64,000 bases of DNA, taken from the NCBI GenBank assembly GCA_040881665.1, contig JBBECT010000004.1, positions 320,303 through 384,302 on the forward strand, in the 5' to 3' direction. Source of the stretch: Actinomycetota bacterium (GTDB taxonomy: Bacteria; Actinomycetota; UBA4738; HRBIN12). This document shows positions 1 through 7,929 of this stretch, piece after piece. A program made the translations under genes and the position numbers. Numbering within the stretch: the first letter of the stretch is position 1; each line of letters begins with the position of its first letter. The notes beneath the pieces are model-generated. The model was not told the DNA's origin, did no database searches, and saw nothing but the letters and a program-made list of their open reading frames with translations.

Positions 1-60
1 CGGCCGGGTCGGGGACGGCCGGGTCGGGGACGGCCGGGTCGGGGACGGCCGGGTCGAGCA
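1..60. repeat. 15-bp tandem repeat inside the GNAT gene
   Basis: The unit CGGCCGGGTCGGGGA occurs three times exactly at 1-45 and a fourth time with changes at its end at 46-60. It reads in frame on the minus strand as DPAVP repeats. More units may lie beyond the window edge. Confidence 0.9.
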
Positions 61-235
61 GGAGCTTCCCGCAGGGACCCCACTCGAGCAGCGTCGAGGA
101 GAACCACTCCTCTTTCTGGAACCGAGCGTTCACGGCACGGTCGTCATGGTCGAGTTCCCAGAAGACGGTCTGCCGGCAGTCCCGCGGGACCCGAGCGAAG
201 TTCTCCAGGTCGACATCGACGATGCGCCTGCCCAC
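1..235 (-). CDS. GNAT-family N-acetyltransferase, C-terminus beyond window
   Basis: GTG start at 235, read leftward and cut by the window edge after 78 codons. The visible part contains DCRQTVFWELD, FQKEEWFSSTLLEWGPCGK and then LLLD. This resembles the GNAT acetyltransferase often found beside parAB in actinobacteria, where an FWELD block is followed by KEAW and LLEWGSCG. Substrate unknown. Four copies of a 15-bp repeat, encoding DPAVP units, fall where the family normally has a short D-V-P segment, so the protein is either expanded or mis-assembled here. The start codon overlaps the stop of a tiny upstream reading frame. The family is recognised from memory of the motif, not from a search. 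Confidence 0.65.
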   Translation of the reverse strand, partial: MGRRIVDVDLENFARVPRDCRQTVFWELDHDDRAVNARFQKEEWFSSTLLEWGPCGKLLLDPAVPDPAVPDPAVPDPA

Positions 236-360
236 TACGCCGCCCGACGCCTCCGAGCGAGCAGCGCCAGCACCGATCCGAGGAGGGCCCCGAGGGCCGC
301 GGCCCTGACGGCGCGCCGGAGCTCGGAAGGGTTCGCCGGTGACTGCATGCCGGGCATCAT
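235..360 (-). CDS. Possible 41-residue membrane peptide
   Basis: A short reading frame upstream of the GNAT gene. Its stop TAG shares one base with the GNAT GTG start. The peptide has a polar N-terminal half, one hydrophobic stretch (LGALLGSVLALL) and a RRRR end, consistent with a small single-pass protein. No Shine-Dalgarno sequence precedes either ATG (358-360 or 346-348). The tight junction is the only context support. It may equally be the untranslated leader of the GNAT gene. Confidence 0.25.
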   Translation of the reverse strand: MMPGMQSPANPSELRRAVRAAALGALLGSVLALLARRRRAA

Positions 361-437
361 AGGTCGGGCTCGAGCCGCCCTCCTGCCGGGGTCGCCCCGG
401 GACGGGCTCGGAGGTCGCGACCAGCGGCGTTGTTAGC

Positions 438-1679
438 ATGGGACCCCCCATGGCCGAGTTCTCGATCGATCCCTTCGTCGACCGCTACGCCGCTCGCACG
501 GCGGGGATGTCCGAGTCCGAGGTGCGGGCGCTGTTCGCGGTCGCATCTCGCCCCGAGGTCGTCTCCCTCGCGGGAGGGATGCCGTTCGTCCAGGCGCTGC
601 CTGCCGACGAGGTGCAGCGAGTGGTGGCCGAGGTGCTCCGCGAGCGGGGCGCCGAGGCGCTCCAGTACTGCGGGGGGCAGGGGCTGCTCGAGCTCCGCGA
701 AAGGCTCGTCGGTCTGATGGCTGTCGAGGGAGTGGAATCCGACCCCGAAGATCTCGTGGTGACGACGGGAGCGCAACAGGCGCTCGATCTCGTCGCGAAG
801 ATCTTCGTCGACCCGGGTGACGAGATCGTCGTCGAGGCACCGGCCTACGTCGGCGCGCTGTCGGCATTCAGCGCGTACGAACCGCGCTACCTCCAGGTCG
901 ACCTCGACGACGACGGGATGATCGTCGACCAGCTCGAGGATCTGCTCGTCCACGGAGCCCGGCCCAAGTTCGTCTACACGGTCCCCAGCTTCCACAACCC
1001 GGCGGGGGTGACGATGTCCGGGCCTCGCCGCGAGCGGCTCGTCGCGCTGTGCCGGGAGGCCGGTGTTCCGATCGTCGAGGACAACCCCTACGGCATGCTC
1101 CGGTTCGAGGGCGATCCGCTGCCGACGCTCCGTTCGCTAGATCCGCACAACGTGATCTACCTCGGCACGGTCTCGAAGGTGTTCTCGGCGGGCATGCGGA
1201 TCGGCTGGGCGCTGGCCGAATCACATGTGCCGCAACGCCTCGTACTTGCCAAGGAGGCCGCCGATCTGTGTCACTCCTCGTTCACCCAGCTCGTGTGCGC
1301 GCGCTGGCTCTCGGACGAGGATCGATGGCGCTCCTCCGTCCAGACCCTGATCGACATCTACCGCTCCCGGCGGGACGTGTTGATCGGCGCGCTCGAGGAG
1401 TTCTTCCCCGAGGACGCCACGTGGACCCGCCCGGCCGGTGGCTTCTTCTCGTGGGTGACCCTGCCCGAGTACTTCGACACCCAGCAGTTGCTCGCGGCCG
1501 CGGTCGAACGACGCGTCGCGTACGTGCCGGGAACCGGGTTCTATCCCGACGGTCGCGGACGCCGGCAGATGCGACTCGCGTTCTGCTATCCGCCCGAGGA
1601 GCAGATCGTCGAGGGGGTGAAGCGATTGGCCGCCCTGCTCACGGACGAGGAGGACCTGTATCGATCGCTGCACCCATGA
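438..1679 (+). CDS. PLP-dependent class I/II aminotransferase (2-aminoadipate / aromatic type)
   Basis: Fold-type I aminotransferase of 413 residues, the usual size for the stand-alone relatives of the MocR C-terminal domain. Visible blocks are SLAGGMPF near the N-terminus, YCGGQGLLELRERL, TTGAQQALDLV, VPSFHNPAGV, EDNPYGMLRFEG and VSKVFSAGMRIGW. The schiff-base lysine is K247 counting from 438. It transfers amino groups between an amino acid (2-aminoadipate, aromatic or branched-chain in known relatives) and 2-oxoglutarate. The start may be ATG 450 instead of 438; neither has a clear ribosome site. Its stop overlaps the ddl start by four bases (ATGA), so the two are translationally coupled, a pairing common next to parB in actinobacteria. 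Exact substrate cannot be read from the sequence. Confidence 0.88.
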   Translation: MGPPMAEFSIDPFVDRYAARTAGMSESEVRALFAVASRPEVVSLAGGMPFVQALPADEVQRVVAEVLRERGAEALQYCGGQGLLELRERLVGLMAVEGVESDPEDLVVTTGAQQALDLVAKIFVDPGDEIVVEAPAYVGALSAFSAYEPRYLQVDLDDDGMIVDQLEDLLVHGARPKFVYTVPSFHNPAGVTMSGPRRERLVALCREAGVPIVEDNPYGMLRFEGDPLPTLRSLDPHNVIYLGTVSKVFSAGMRIGWALAESHVPQRLVLAKEAADLCHSSFTQLVCARWLSDEDRWRSSVQTLIDIYRSRRDVLIGALEEFFPEDATWTRPAGGFFSWVTLPEYFDTQQLLAAAVERRVAYVPGTGFYPDGRGRRQMRLAFCYPPEEQIVEGVKRLAALLTDEEDLYRSLHP

Positions 1680-2629
1680 GCGCGGCCGTATCCGGGCGGA
1701 TCGCGGTCTTGGCCGGAGGACGGTCCACCGAACGCGAGGTCTCCCTGCGGTCGGGCCATCGGGTGGCCGGGGCGCTGGGCGAGCGTGGATATGACACCGT
1801 CATACTGGATCCGGCCGACGTTCCCTTGGTCGAATCGCTGTCGGAGGGCGGCTTCGACGCATGCTACCTGGCCCTGCACGGCAAGGAGGGCGAGGACGGA
1901 ACCGTCCAGCGTCTGCTCGACCTCCTCGGCCTCCCGTACACGGGGACGCCCGGATCCGCGTGCGAGATCGCGTTCGACAAGGTGCTCGCGAAGGACGCCC
2001 TTGCCGCGGCCGGGGTCCGCACGCCTGCGTGGGCCACGATCGAGGCCGCCGCCCTGCGCGATCTGGGGGCGGGCGCAGCCCTCGCGCGCATCGCCGAGAC
2101 GGTGGGCACGCCCGCAGTCGTGAAGCCCTCCCGCTCGGGATCCGCGTTCGGAGTCGGATTCGTCGAGCGCGAGGCCGATCTGGCGGCCGCGATCATGGCG
2201 GCGCTGTCGTACGCGGAGGCGGTCATCGTCGAGCGCAAGATCGTGGGGACCGAGATCGCCGCCGGCCTGATCGGCGACGAGCCCGAGGTCCTTCCGCTCG
2301 TCGAGATCGAGCCGAAGTCGGGTGTGTACGACTACGCAGCGCGGTACACGGCGGGTGCCACCGAGTACCACGCCCCCGCACGGCTGGCTCCCGAGATCGC
2401 CGGGGAGGTTGCGTCCGAGGCCGTGCGGTCGTTCGAGGTTCTCGGTCTGCGAGACGTGAGTCGGGTCGACGTGATCGTCGACCGTGACGCGATCCCCTGG
2501 GTACTCGAGGTCAACGTGTCCCCCGGCATGACCGAGACGAGCCTGCTCCCGATGGCCGCGAAGGCTGCGGGGCTCTCCCTCGGAGATCTCTGCGACCGGG
2601 TCGTTCGTGCGGCCCTCGCGCGCGTTTGA
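1676..2629 (+). CDS. ddl: D-alanine--D-alanine ligase
   Basis: ATP-grasp ligase of 317 residues that makes the D-Ala-D-Ala dipeptide for peptidoglycan in the cytoplasm. It begins with the N-terminal signature VLAGGRSTEREVSLRSG, then HGKEGEDGTVQRLLDLLG and YTGTPGSACEIAFDK. The ATP-grasp core shows VVKPSRSGSAFGVGFV, and the C-terminal loop has EVNVSPGMTETSLLP, which carries metal-binding E and N. Length matches the family. The ATG start overlaps the preceding aminotransferase stop (ATGA), which fixes it. It converges on parB with only 64 bp between the stops, and that gap is filled by an 8-bp tandem repeat. Confidence 0.95.
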   Translation: MSAAVSGRIAVLAGGRSTEREVSLRSGHRVAGALGERGYDTVILDPADVPLVESLSEGGFDACYLALHGKEGEDGTVQRLLDLLGLPYTGTPGSACEIAFDKVLAKDALAAAGVRTPAWATIEAAALRDLGAGAALARIAETVGTPAVVKPSRSGSAFGVGFVEREADLAAAIMAALSYAEAVIVERKIVGTEIAAGLIGDEPEVLPLVEIEPKSGVYDYAARYTAGATEYHAPARLAPEIAGEVASEAVRSFEVLGLRDVSRVDVIVDRDAIPWVLEVNVSPGMTETSLLPMAAKAAGLSLGDLCDRVVRAALARV

Positions 2630-2660
2630 ACCCGATCCTCAGGGGCGATCGCAGCTCGGT

Positions 2661-2700
2661 CTCGGTCGCTCGGTCGCTCGGTTGCTCGGTCGCTCAGTCG
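2661..2700. repeat. 8-bp tandem repeat between convergent ddl and parB
   Basis: Five units of CTCGGTCG in a row: 2661, 2669, 2677 (one change), 2685 and 2693 (one change). The last unit includes the parB stop codon. The period is not a multiple of three and the tract is outside ddl. No T-rich terminator is present in this gap. Confidence 0.9.
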
Positions 2701-3575
2701 GGCATCATGCCCGGTCCGGACCCGACGATCTCGGACACGATGCGTTCCAGGTCGTCGGCGGAGCCGAACTCCACGACGATGCGTCCACGTTTCTTGTTCA
2801 TCTGGATCTGCACCCTGGTGGCCAGTTGTTCCGAAAGGATCTCTTCCACCTCGCCCAGGCCCGCGTTGGACGGTTCAGCCTGTGCAGCAGAGGCTTTCGG
2901 TGTTGCCTCCGGCTTCGGTCGATCGATGTAGCGGCGAACGAGTTCCTCGGTCTCACGAACCGAGAGGTCCTCGGCGGCGATCCGCAGCGCAAGGTCGTTC
3001 TGCGCCGATCCTTCGTTCAGCGAGAGCAGGGCGCGACCGTGACCCGCTTGGATCTTTCCGTCCGCGAGCAGCTGCTGACACTCTTTGGGGAGCTGCAACA
3101 GGCGGATCGTGTTCGCGATGTGCGAGCGGGAGACGCCGAGCCGGTCGGCGAGGGTCTCCTGCTTGAGGCCGAGTTCCTCGAGCAGCTCGCGGAACGCCTC
3201 CGCGAGTTCGACGGGACCGAGGTCCTCGCGATGGATGTTCTCGATCAGCGCCTCGCGCAGCGTTTCCGAATCCTCGACGTCGCGCACGACGGCGGCGATC
3301 GTGGCCAAGCCGGCGAGCTTGGCTGCGCGCAACCGCCGCTCGCCGGCGACGAGCTCATAGCCCGAGGCCGACTTGCGGACGACGATCGGCTGCAGGATGC
3401 CGACCTCCTTGATCGAGGCCGAGAGCGAGCGAAGCGTCTCGTCGTCGAAGTTCGTGCGCGGCTGCTTGGGGTTAGGAGCGACCGCCGTCACGGGGATCTC
3501 CACCAGGCCGGCGCCCTCCTCGACCGCCCCCGGGATCAGCGCGCCCAGGCCGCGGCCGAGTCCACCCTTCTTCAT
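2694..3575 (-). CDS. parB: Chromosome-partitioning protein ParB (parS-binding CTPase)
   Basis: 293 residues. The N-terminus KKGGLGRGLGALIPG is the ParA-stimulating segment typical of chromosomal ParB. It is followed by the CTP-binding ParB/Srx domain (QPRTNFDDETLRSL, then GERRLRAAKLAG with arginines of the nucleotide pocket) and NIHREDLGPVELAEAF. The DNA-reading helix-turn-helix has LGVSRSHIANTIRLL, and the C-terminus is a dimerisation domain. ParB loads on parS (a perfect copy lies at 5994-6009), spreads, and recruits ParA and SMC to segregate the origin. The start is the ATG at 3573-3575, with a GGGGGAGAGG ribosome site and an ATGA overlap with parA. The longer frame upstream is not needed. 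Confidence 0.96.
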   Translation of the reverse strand: MKKGGLGRGLGALIPGAVEEGAGLVEIPVTAVAPNPKQPRTNFDDETLRSLSASIKEVGILQPIVVRKSASGYELVAGERRLRAAKLAGLATIAAVVRDVEDSETLREALIENIHREDLGPVELAEAFRELLEELGLKQETLADRLGVSRSHIANTIRLLQLPKECQQLLADGKIQAGHGRALLSLNEGSAQNDLALRIAAEDLSVRETEELVRRYIDRPKPEATPKASAAQAEPSNAGLGEVEEILSEQLATRVQIQMNKKRGRIVVEFGSADDLERIVSEIVGSGPGMMPD

Positions 3576-5227
3576 GCCTCTCCCCCTTTGCCGAGCTGCC
3601 ACCAGCGCTTCTTCTTCCTCGCGGGTTCCTGGGGCAACCGCTCACCGATATCGGCGGCGGCGCCCGGATCGACGTCGTCGGTGCGAACCGGCCGCTCCTG
3701 CCCACTGAGCACGGCCGCCTCTTCGGCCCGCTCATCGATCACCACGACCCTCCGACCTCGTGGCCCGGACGGGTCGTTCCGTTCGCCCGACGTGGATGCT
3801 CCCACGGTTGCGGGGCGCCGCTGCGCGGGGCCCTGTGGGGGGGACGCTCCTTGCTCCTTGGAGTCCTGCTCGACAGGGGTCTGCGACCCGGTGGCCTGCT
3901 CACGACCCGAGGGTGCCCGACGCGGTGGGGGGTCCTCCCGAGGTGCCTCCCGTGTGACAGCGTCGTACGACGCAGACGGCGATCCCGTCTCGGAACGCTT
4001 GGCGGGGGGTGAGGCGACCTCGGGTGTAGTCGTGGCCTGCGTCGATCCCTCGGTCGCCGCGTCTCCTATGCCAGCAGCGGGGCGCTCGGCATCCGCCGCT
4101 ACGGACGTCGACCCGCGGTCGGCAGTCTCGGGTCCGGAGGCGGTTCTCGCGGGATCGGCGGGCTCGGAGACGGCCTGGGAGCCCTCCGGCTCAGGCTCCT
4201 CGTCCTCGTCGTCCGGGGACGAGGTGGGCTGGGTGGAACGCGCCGACTCCCCCTCGACAGGGAGGATCACCTTGGGCAGATCCTCCATCTGTGGCATCGC
4301 CTCTCCCTCGGGGAGGGGCTTCTCCAGTACCTCCTTGGCGAGCAGCCGGTACGTCTCGGCTCCCTTGCTCTTGGGGTCGTAGGTCGTGATCGGCTGACCG
4401 AAGCCGGGGGCCTCCGACAGCCGGACCGTCCGCGGGATGATGACGTCATACACCCGGTCCCCGAAGTACCGCCTGACCTCGTCGACCACCTGCTCCGAGA
4501 GCTTGGTCCGAGAATCGAACATCGTCATGACGATGCCGGTGAGGCGCAGTCCCATGTTGATGTTCTGCTGGACCAGCCGCACGTTGTGGAGCAGCTGGCC
4601 CAGCCCCTCCAGGGCGTAGTACTCGCACTGGATCGGGACGATCAGCTCCTGTGCCGCGGCGAGGGCATTCACCGTCAGGAGTCCGAGCGAGGGCGGACAG
4701 TCCAGGAAGATGAAGTCGTAGGAGTCCTCCTTGAGCGGCTCGATCGCCTTCCGCAGGCGGAGCTCCCGGGAGAACTGGCTCACCAGTTCGATCTCCGCCC
4801 CGGCGAGATCGATCGTGGAGGGGATCGCCGCGAGGCCCTCGGTGGGGGTTTGGATGATCGCCTCGGTGATCGGCGCCTCGGTCGCCAGAACGTCGTAGAC
4901 GGTGACGTCGCGAGACTCGTGCTTGATGCCCAGTCCCGTGGACGCGTTCCCCTGGGGATCCAGATCGATCACGAGAACCCGTTGCCCGAGCTCGGCGAGG
5001 GCGGCACCGAGGCTCACGGCCGTCGTGGACTTACCGACCCCGCCCTTCTGATTCGCGATCGCGATGACGCGGGAACCGGTATCGGTCGCTGGGGACGAAC
5101 GGGAAGAAGACTTCTTCGTTCGCTTCGGCTGCTTCTGCTTCGAGCTGGAACCAGGAGAGACCTCGGACGCGGGGGCGCCGGGAGAGTCTCCGGAAGCAGC
5201 GCGATCGCGGGGGTCACGCTTCGTCAC
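3572..5227 (-). CDS. parA: Chromosome-partitioning ATPase ParA with a long C-terminal tail
   Basis: 551 residues, about twice the normal ParA length. Residues 1-52 are a basic, Ser/Lys-rich leader. The ATPase core spans about 53-315 with the deviant Walker A KGGVGKSTT at 61-69, DLDPQGNAS near 90 and FLDCPPSLGLL near 174-184. The rest (about 316-551) is a low-complexity tail rich in S, T, P, E and D that ends in a basic RKKKRWWQLGKGGEA. ParA binds nucleoid DNA with ATP and moves ParB-parS complexes. The GTG start overlaps the rsmG stop (GTGA), and the stop overlaps the parB ATG (ATGA). The core is unmistakable. The tail is not a known ParA feature and may be a disordered or membrane- or polar-scaffold-binding arm. 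Confidence 0.95.
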   Translation of the reverse strand: MTKRDPRDRAASGDSPGAPASEVSPGSSSKQKQPKRTKKSSSRSSPATDTGSRVIAIANQKGGVGKSTTAVSLGAALAELGQRVLVIDLDPQGNASTGLGIKHESRDVTVYDVLATEAPITEAIIQTPTEGLAAIPSTIDLAGAEIELVSQFSRELRLRKAIEPLKEDSYDFIFLDCPPSLGLLTVNALAAAQELIVPIQCEYYALEGLGQLLHNVRLVQQNINMGLRLTGIVMTMFDSRTKLSEQVVDEVRRYFGDRVYDVIIPRTVRLSEAPGFGQPITTYDPKSKGAETYRLLAKEVLEKPLPEGEAMPQMEDLPKVILPVEGESARSTQPTSSPDDEDEEPEPEGSQAVSEPADPARTASGPETADRGSTSVAADAERPAAGIGDAATEGSTQATTTPEVASPPAKRSETGSPSASYDAVTREAPREDPPPRRAPSGREQATGSQTPVEQDSKEQGASPPQGPAQRRPATVGASTSGERNDPSGPRGRRVVVIDERAEEAAVLSGQERPVRTDDVDPGAAADIGERLPQEPARKKKRWWQLGKGGEA

Positions 5228-5994
5228 GGCCGACCCATGATAACGAGAGGACCGGCGCTTTCAAGGCCGGAGGGCTCCACGACGCGCACCTGGGGGGTTC
5301 CGGGGCCGTCCCTCAGCTCCGGAGAGAGCTGGTCCGGACCGCCGAACCCCTTGCCTCCGAAGTAGACAAGGCGTCCCCCGGGACGCAGGAGTGGCTGCGC
5401 CAGGCGCCAGCTTTCTGCGGCCGACTTCAACGCCCTTGCGAAGCACAGGTCCACACGCTGTGCCAGGTCCTCGATCCTTCCCGGACGGGCGCGGGCGTTC
5501 CGCAGCTCGAGATCGTCGATCGCGAGCTCGATGAACGCCACCCGGTTCCGCCGCGCTTCGACGCAGGTGATCGACAGCTCCGGCACGGCGATGGCGAGGG
5601 GAAGGCCGGGAATCCCGCCTCCGCTCCCGAGGTCGTAGGCGAGCCGATCACCTGTCTCGGCGGCGCCGGCCGCTCGAAGGGAATCCAGGATGTGCCGTTC
5701 GAGGATCCTGGGGCGGTCGCGTTCCGAGATCAGGCCGAGCGCGACGCCGCGGTCGGCCAGGAGCCGCTCCAACGCCAGAAGCTTCCGGAGGGCCGGATCG
5801 GGGAGTCCCCGTCCGAGGATCCTCTCGACACGGTCCGCGAGTTCCTGCACCCCGGTCATCGGATCGAACGGTACCGGGCCCGGGACCGGGCGGCCACGAC
5901 GAGCGGCCTCCTCGGCGCCGCCCGGGAGTGCGCGGACGATCACAGGGGTTCCCTCGACGGTCACACCCGAGACGAGGGGACACCTGTGGCCCAT
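5224..5994 (-). CDS. rsmG: 16S rRNA (guanine-527-N7)-methyltransferase RsmG
   Basis: 256 residues from the ATG at 5992-5994. RsmG methylates G527 of 16S rRNA using S-adenosylmethionine. The helical N-terminal part has LLADRGVALGLISERDRPRI and HILDSL. The SAM-binding motif is DLGSGGGIPGLPLAI, followed by CVEARRNRVAFIE and FARALKSAAE. Core length matches the family. The first about 45 residues are extra, and later starts (a GTG in VTVEGTP or ATG 5859) are possible. The annotated start sits inside the parS site, as also seen in other bacteria where rsmG carries parS at its 5-prime end. Its stop overlaps parA (GTGA). Confidence 0.92.
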   Translation of the reverse strand: MGHRCPLVSGVTVEGTPVIVRALPGGAEEAARRGRPVPGPVPFDPMTGVQELADRVERILGRGLPDPALRKLLALERLLADRGVALGLISERDRPRILERHILDSLRAAGAAETGDRLAYDLGSGGGIPGLPLAIAVPELSITCVEARRNRVAFIELAIDDLELRNARARPGRIEDLAQRVDLCFARALKSAAESWRLAQPLLRPGGRLVYFGGKGFGGPDQLSPELRDGPGTPQVRVVEPSGLESAGPLVIMGRP

Positions 5995-6009
5995 GTTTCA
6001 CGTGAAACA
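5994..6009. promoter_or_regulatory. parS: parS centromere site
   Basis: TGTTTCACGTGAAACA, a perfect 16-bp palindrome identical to the bacterial parS consensus. It lies about 3 kb from dnaA, between jag and rsmG, and overlaps the rsmG ATG on the minus strand. It is the nucleation site for the ParB encoded 2.4 kb away. It is the only perfect copy noticed in the window. Confidence 0.97.
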
Positions 6010-6128
6010 TGAGGCTGAGCGATACGCTCCCCGGCGGGCCGAGAAAACGGAGCCCCCCAACCGTCGGCGGCCAACGTGCGGCGGTCCTGGGAGAGGTCGA
6101 GGGGTAGGCTCGGGACTCAGCTCGGGAC

Positions 6129-6800
6129 TCAGGAGGAGCGGCTGATGACGACACGGCGTTCCGGGTCCTCGCCGCGGCTGGAGCTCTGGAGCCCGTCGAA
6201 CCCGGCCACGACGTCGTGCACGATCTTCCGATCGTAGGCGTTCATCGCTTCGAGCTCCCGCTCCTTGCCGGAACTGATCACCTGCTTCGAGAGATCCCTG
6301 GCCCGGGACTCCAGGCGGTCGCGGTGTCGCTTGCGATAGTCCTCGACGTCCACCATCACGCGGCAGCGACCCTCGCTCTGGCGGCCGACGACCACCCGGG
6401 TCAGCTCCTGGAGCGACTCCAGGGTCTGACCGTGCCGCCCGATCAGGATGGCCATCTCCTCGTCGTCGGGGCTGTCTCCGAGGATGTCGACATACATCGT
6501 CCCGTCCTCGAAGTTCGGCTCAACGACGCATTCGATGCCCATCCTCTCGAGGAGCTCATCGAGGAAGTCGGCCGCGATCTCCGCCTGCTCCTCGAGCTCC
6601 TCCTGCGTGGGCGCGTTCGGATCGCGGCGACGGCGCACCCGGACGACCGCCTCCTGGCCACCACGGCGAAGCAGCCCGCCGGCCTTCGGCTCCTGGACGA
6701 TCTCTACGTCCACTTCCTGTTCCGTCGCCCCGAGTGCCGCCAGAGCGGCCCCGAGAGCCTCCTCAACGCTTTGGGCGCTTCTTTCGACTTCCGCCACCAC
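6129..6800 (-). CDS. jag: Jag / KhpB-type RNA-binding protein
   Basis: 223 residues with the three Jag parts. The N-terminal Jag_N domain is about 1-60 (SVEEALGAALAALGATEQEVDVE, cited here in part). The KH-II domain has GDSPDDEEMAILIGRHGQTL. The R3H domain near the C-terminus has LEAMNAYDRKIVHDVV and ends in VVISR. Family members bind RNA, and in Gram-positives affect cell elongation and division. GTG starts at 6800 and 6797 are adjacent and either may be used. The 5-prime end overlaps the yidC 3-prime end by 38 bases. Downstream to the parS site there is about 130 bp without a gene. Confidence 0.93.
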   Translation of the reverse strand: MVAEVERSAQSVEEALGAALAALGATEQEVDVEIVQEPKAGGLLRRGGQEAVVRVRRRRDPNAPTQEELEEQAEIAADFLDELLERMGIECVVEPNFEDGTMYVDILGDSPDDEEMAILIGRHGQTLESLQELTRVVVGRQSEGRCRVMVDVEDYRKRHRDRLESRARDLSKQVISSGKERELEAMNAYDRKIVHDVVAGFDGLQSSSRGEDPERRVVISRSS

Positions 6801-7929
6801 TGCCTCCGGTTCCCGGTTTCTGTCCGGACGGCTTCTTGGCCCCGGAGGATCCGGAGCCCTTCGTGCCGCCGGACGCGCCGGGCTTCTTCTTGTTGTTGGT
6901 CGATGATCCCGAGGACTGCGCCTTCTTGGATGGGGACGATCCCGATCCGGGACCCTTCTCCGGCGCCTCGCCCCGCTGGCGCTGCTGGTCGACGGAGTCC
7001 ATCATCCGGCCCATGATGCCTTTCCGGGCGCCGTCCTTGGGCTTCTTGGGGGGAGCGGCCTGCGCGGCCGGACCGATGTGGCCCAGCCGCAACATCGCGG
7101 CTTGCTGCCCCATCTGCCACAGGTTCGAGGTGGTCCAGTACAGCACCAGACCGGACGGGAAGCCGATACCGAAGACCCCGAACAGGATCGGCATGAGCTT
7201 GAGCAGCGCCTGTTGCTGGGAGTTCGTCGCGCCGGGCGGAGCCGCCCGCTGCATCTGCCTCTGCTGGTAGAAGGTGCTGCCGATCATCAGCAGAAGCAGC
7301 AGGAAGTAGGGAGCCTTCGCGAGGACCCCCTCGCCGCAGTCGATCGTGAGTCCCGTGTCCTTGTCGTCGGTCGTCTTCAGCTGGACGTCCCCGGATCCCG
7401 CCTGCAGCGCGTTGCACTGCATGTTCATGAACAGGAACTCGGTCCCCTCGTGGTCGACCACGGTCACCTGATACAGCTCGCTGTCCTCGGGGATGTGGAT
7501 CTCTCCGTCGATCACGGGGACCGGCTCCCCGCCGTCCGGGGGGATCTCGTACGTGGGGGGCCGCAACACCGCGTACATCGCGATCAGGATCGGGAACTGA
7601 AGCAACACCGGCCAGCACCCGGACAGCGGATTGACGCCGCTCTCCCGATACAGCTTCATGATCTCTTCCTGCTGGCGTTGCTTGTTCCCCTTGTACTTCT
7701 GTTGGAGCTGTTTGATCTTGGGCTGCAGGGACTGCATGTTGTGCATCGAGCGCACCTGCTTGATCCCGAGCGGGAGCAGGATCAGCCGGACGATGATCGT
7801 CAGGATGATGATCGCGACGCCGTAGTTGCCGACGACGTCGTAGATCTCGGCGAGGACCCATCCGATCGCACCGAGGATCGTCCGGAAGACGGGGGAGACG
7901 ATCGGGATCTCGGCGAGCAGCCCGATCAT
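6763..7929 (-). CDS. yidC: Membrane protein insertase YidC (short actinobacterial type)
   Basis: 388 residues. It lacks the large periplasmic domain of proteobacterial YidC and starts directly with VFRTILGAIGWVLAEIYDVVGNYGVAIIILTII, cited in part as IGWVLAEIYDVVGNYGV. The conserved GIKQVRSMHNMQSLQPKIK region precedes the cytoplasmic coiled loop. Later come SGCWPVLLQFPILIAMYAVL, FLLLLLMIGSTF and LMPILFGVFGIGFPSGLVLY. The tail is basic and low in complexity (KKPSGQKPGTGG region). YidC inserts membrane proteins alone or with SecYEG. The start overlaps the yidD stop (ATGA), and rnpA-yidD-yidC-jag is the universal order. Confidence 0.95.
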   Translation of the reverse strand: MIGLLAEIPIVSPVFRTILGAIGWVLAEIYDVVGNYGVAIIILTIIVRLILLPLGIKQVRSMHNMQSLQPKIKQLQQKYKGNKQRQQEEIMKLYRESGVNPLSGCWPVLLQFPILIAMYAVLRPPTYEIPPDGGEPVPVIDGEIHIPEDSELYQVTVVDHEGTEFLFMNMQCNALQAGSGDVQLKTTDDKDTGLTIDCGEGVLAKAPYFLLLLLMIGSTFYQQRQMQRAAPPGATNSQQQALLKLMPILFGVFGIGFPSGLVLYWTTSNLWQMGQQAAMLRLGHIGPAAQAAPPKKPKDGARKGIMGRMMDSVDQQRQRGEAPEKGPGSGSSPSKKAQSSGSSTNNKKKPGASGGTKGSGSSGAKKPSGQKPGTGGSGGGSRKKRPKR

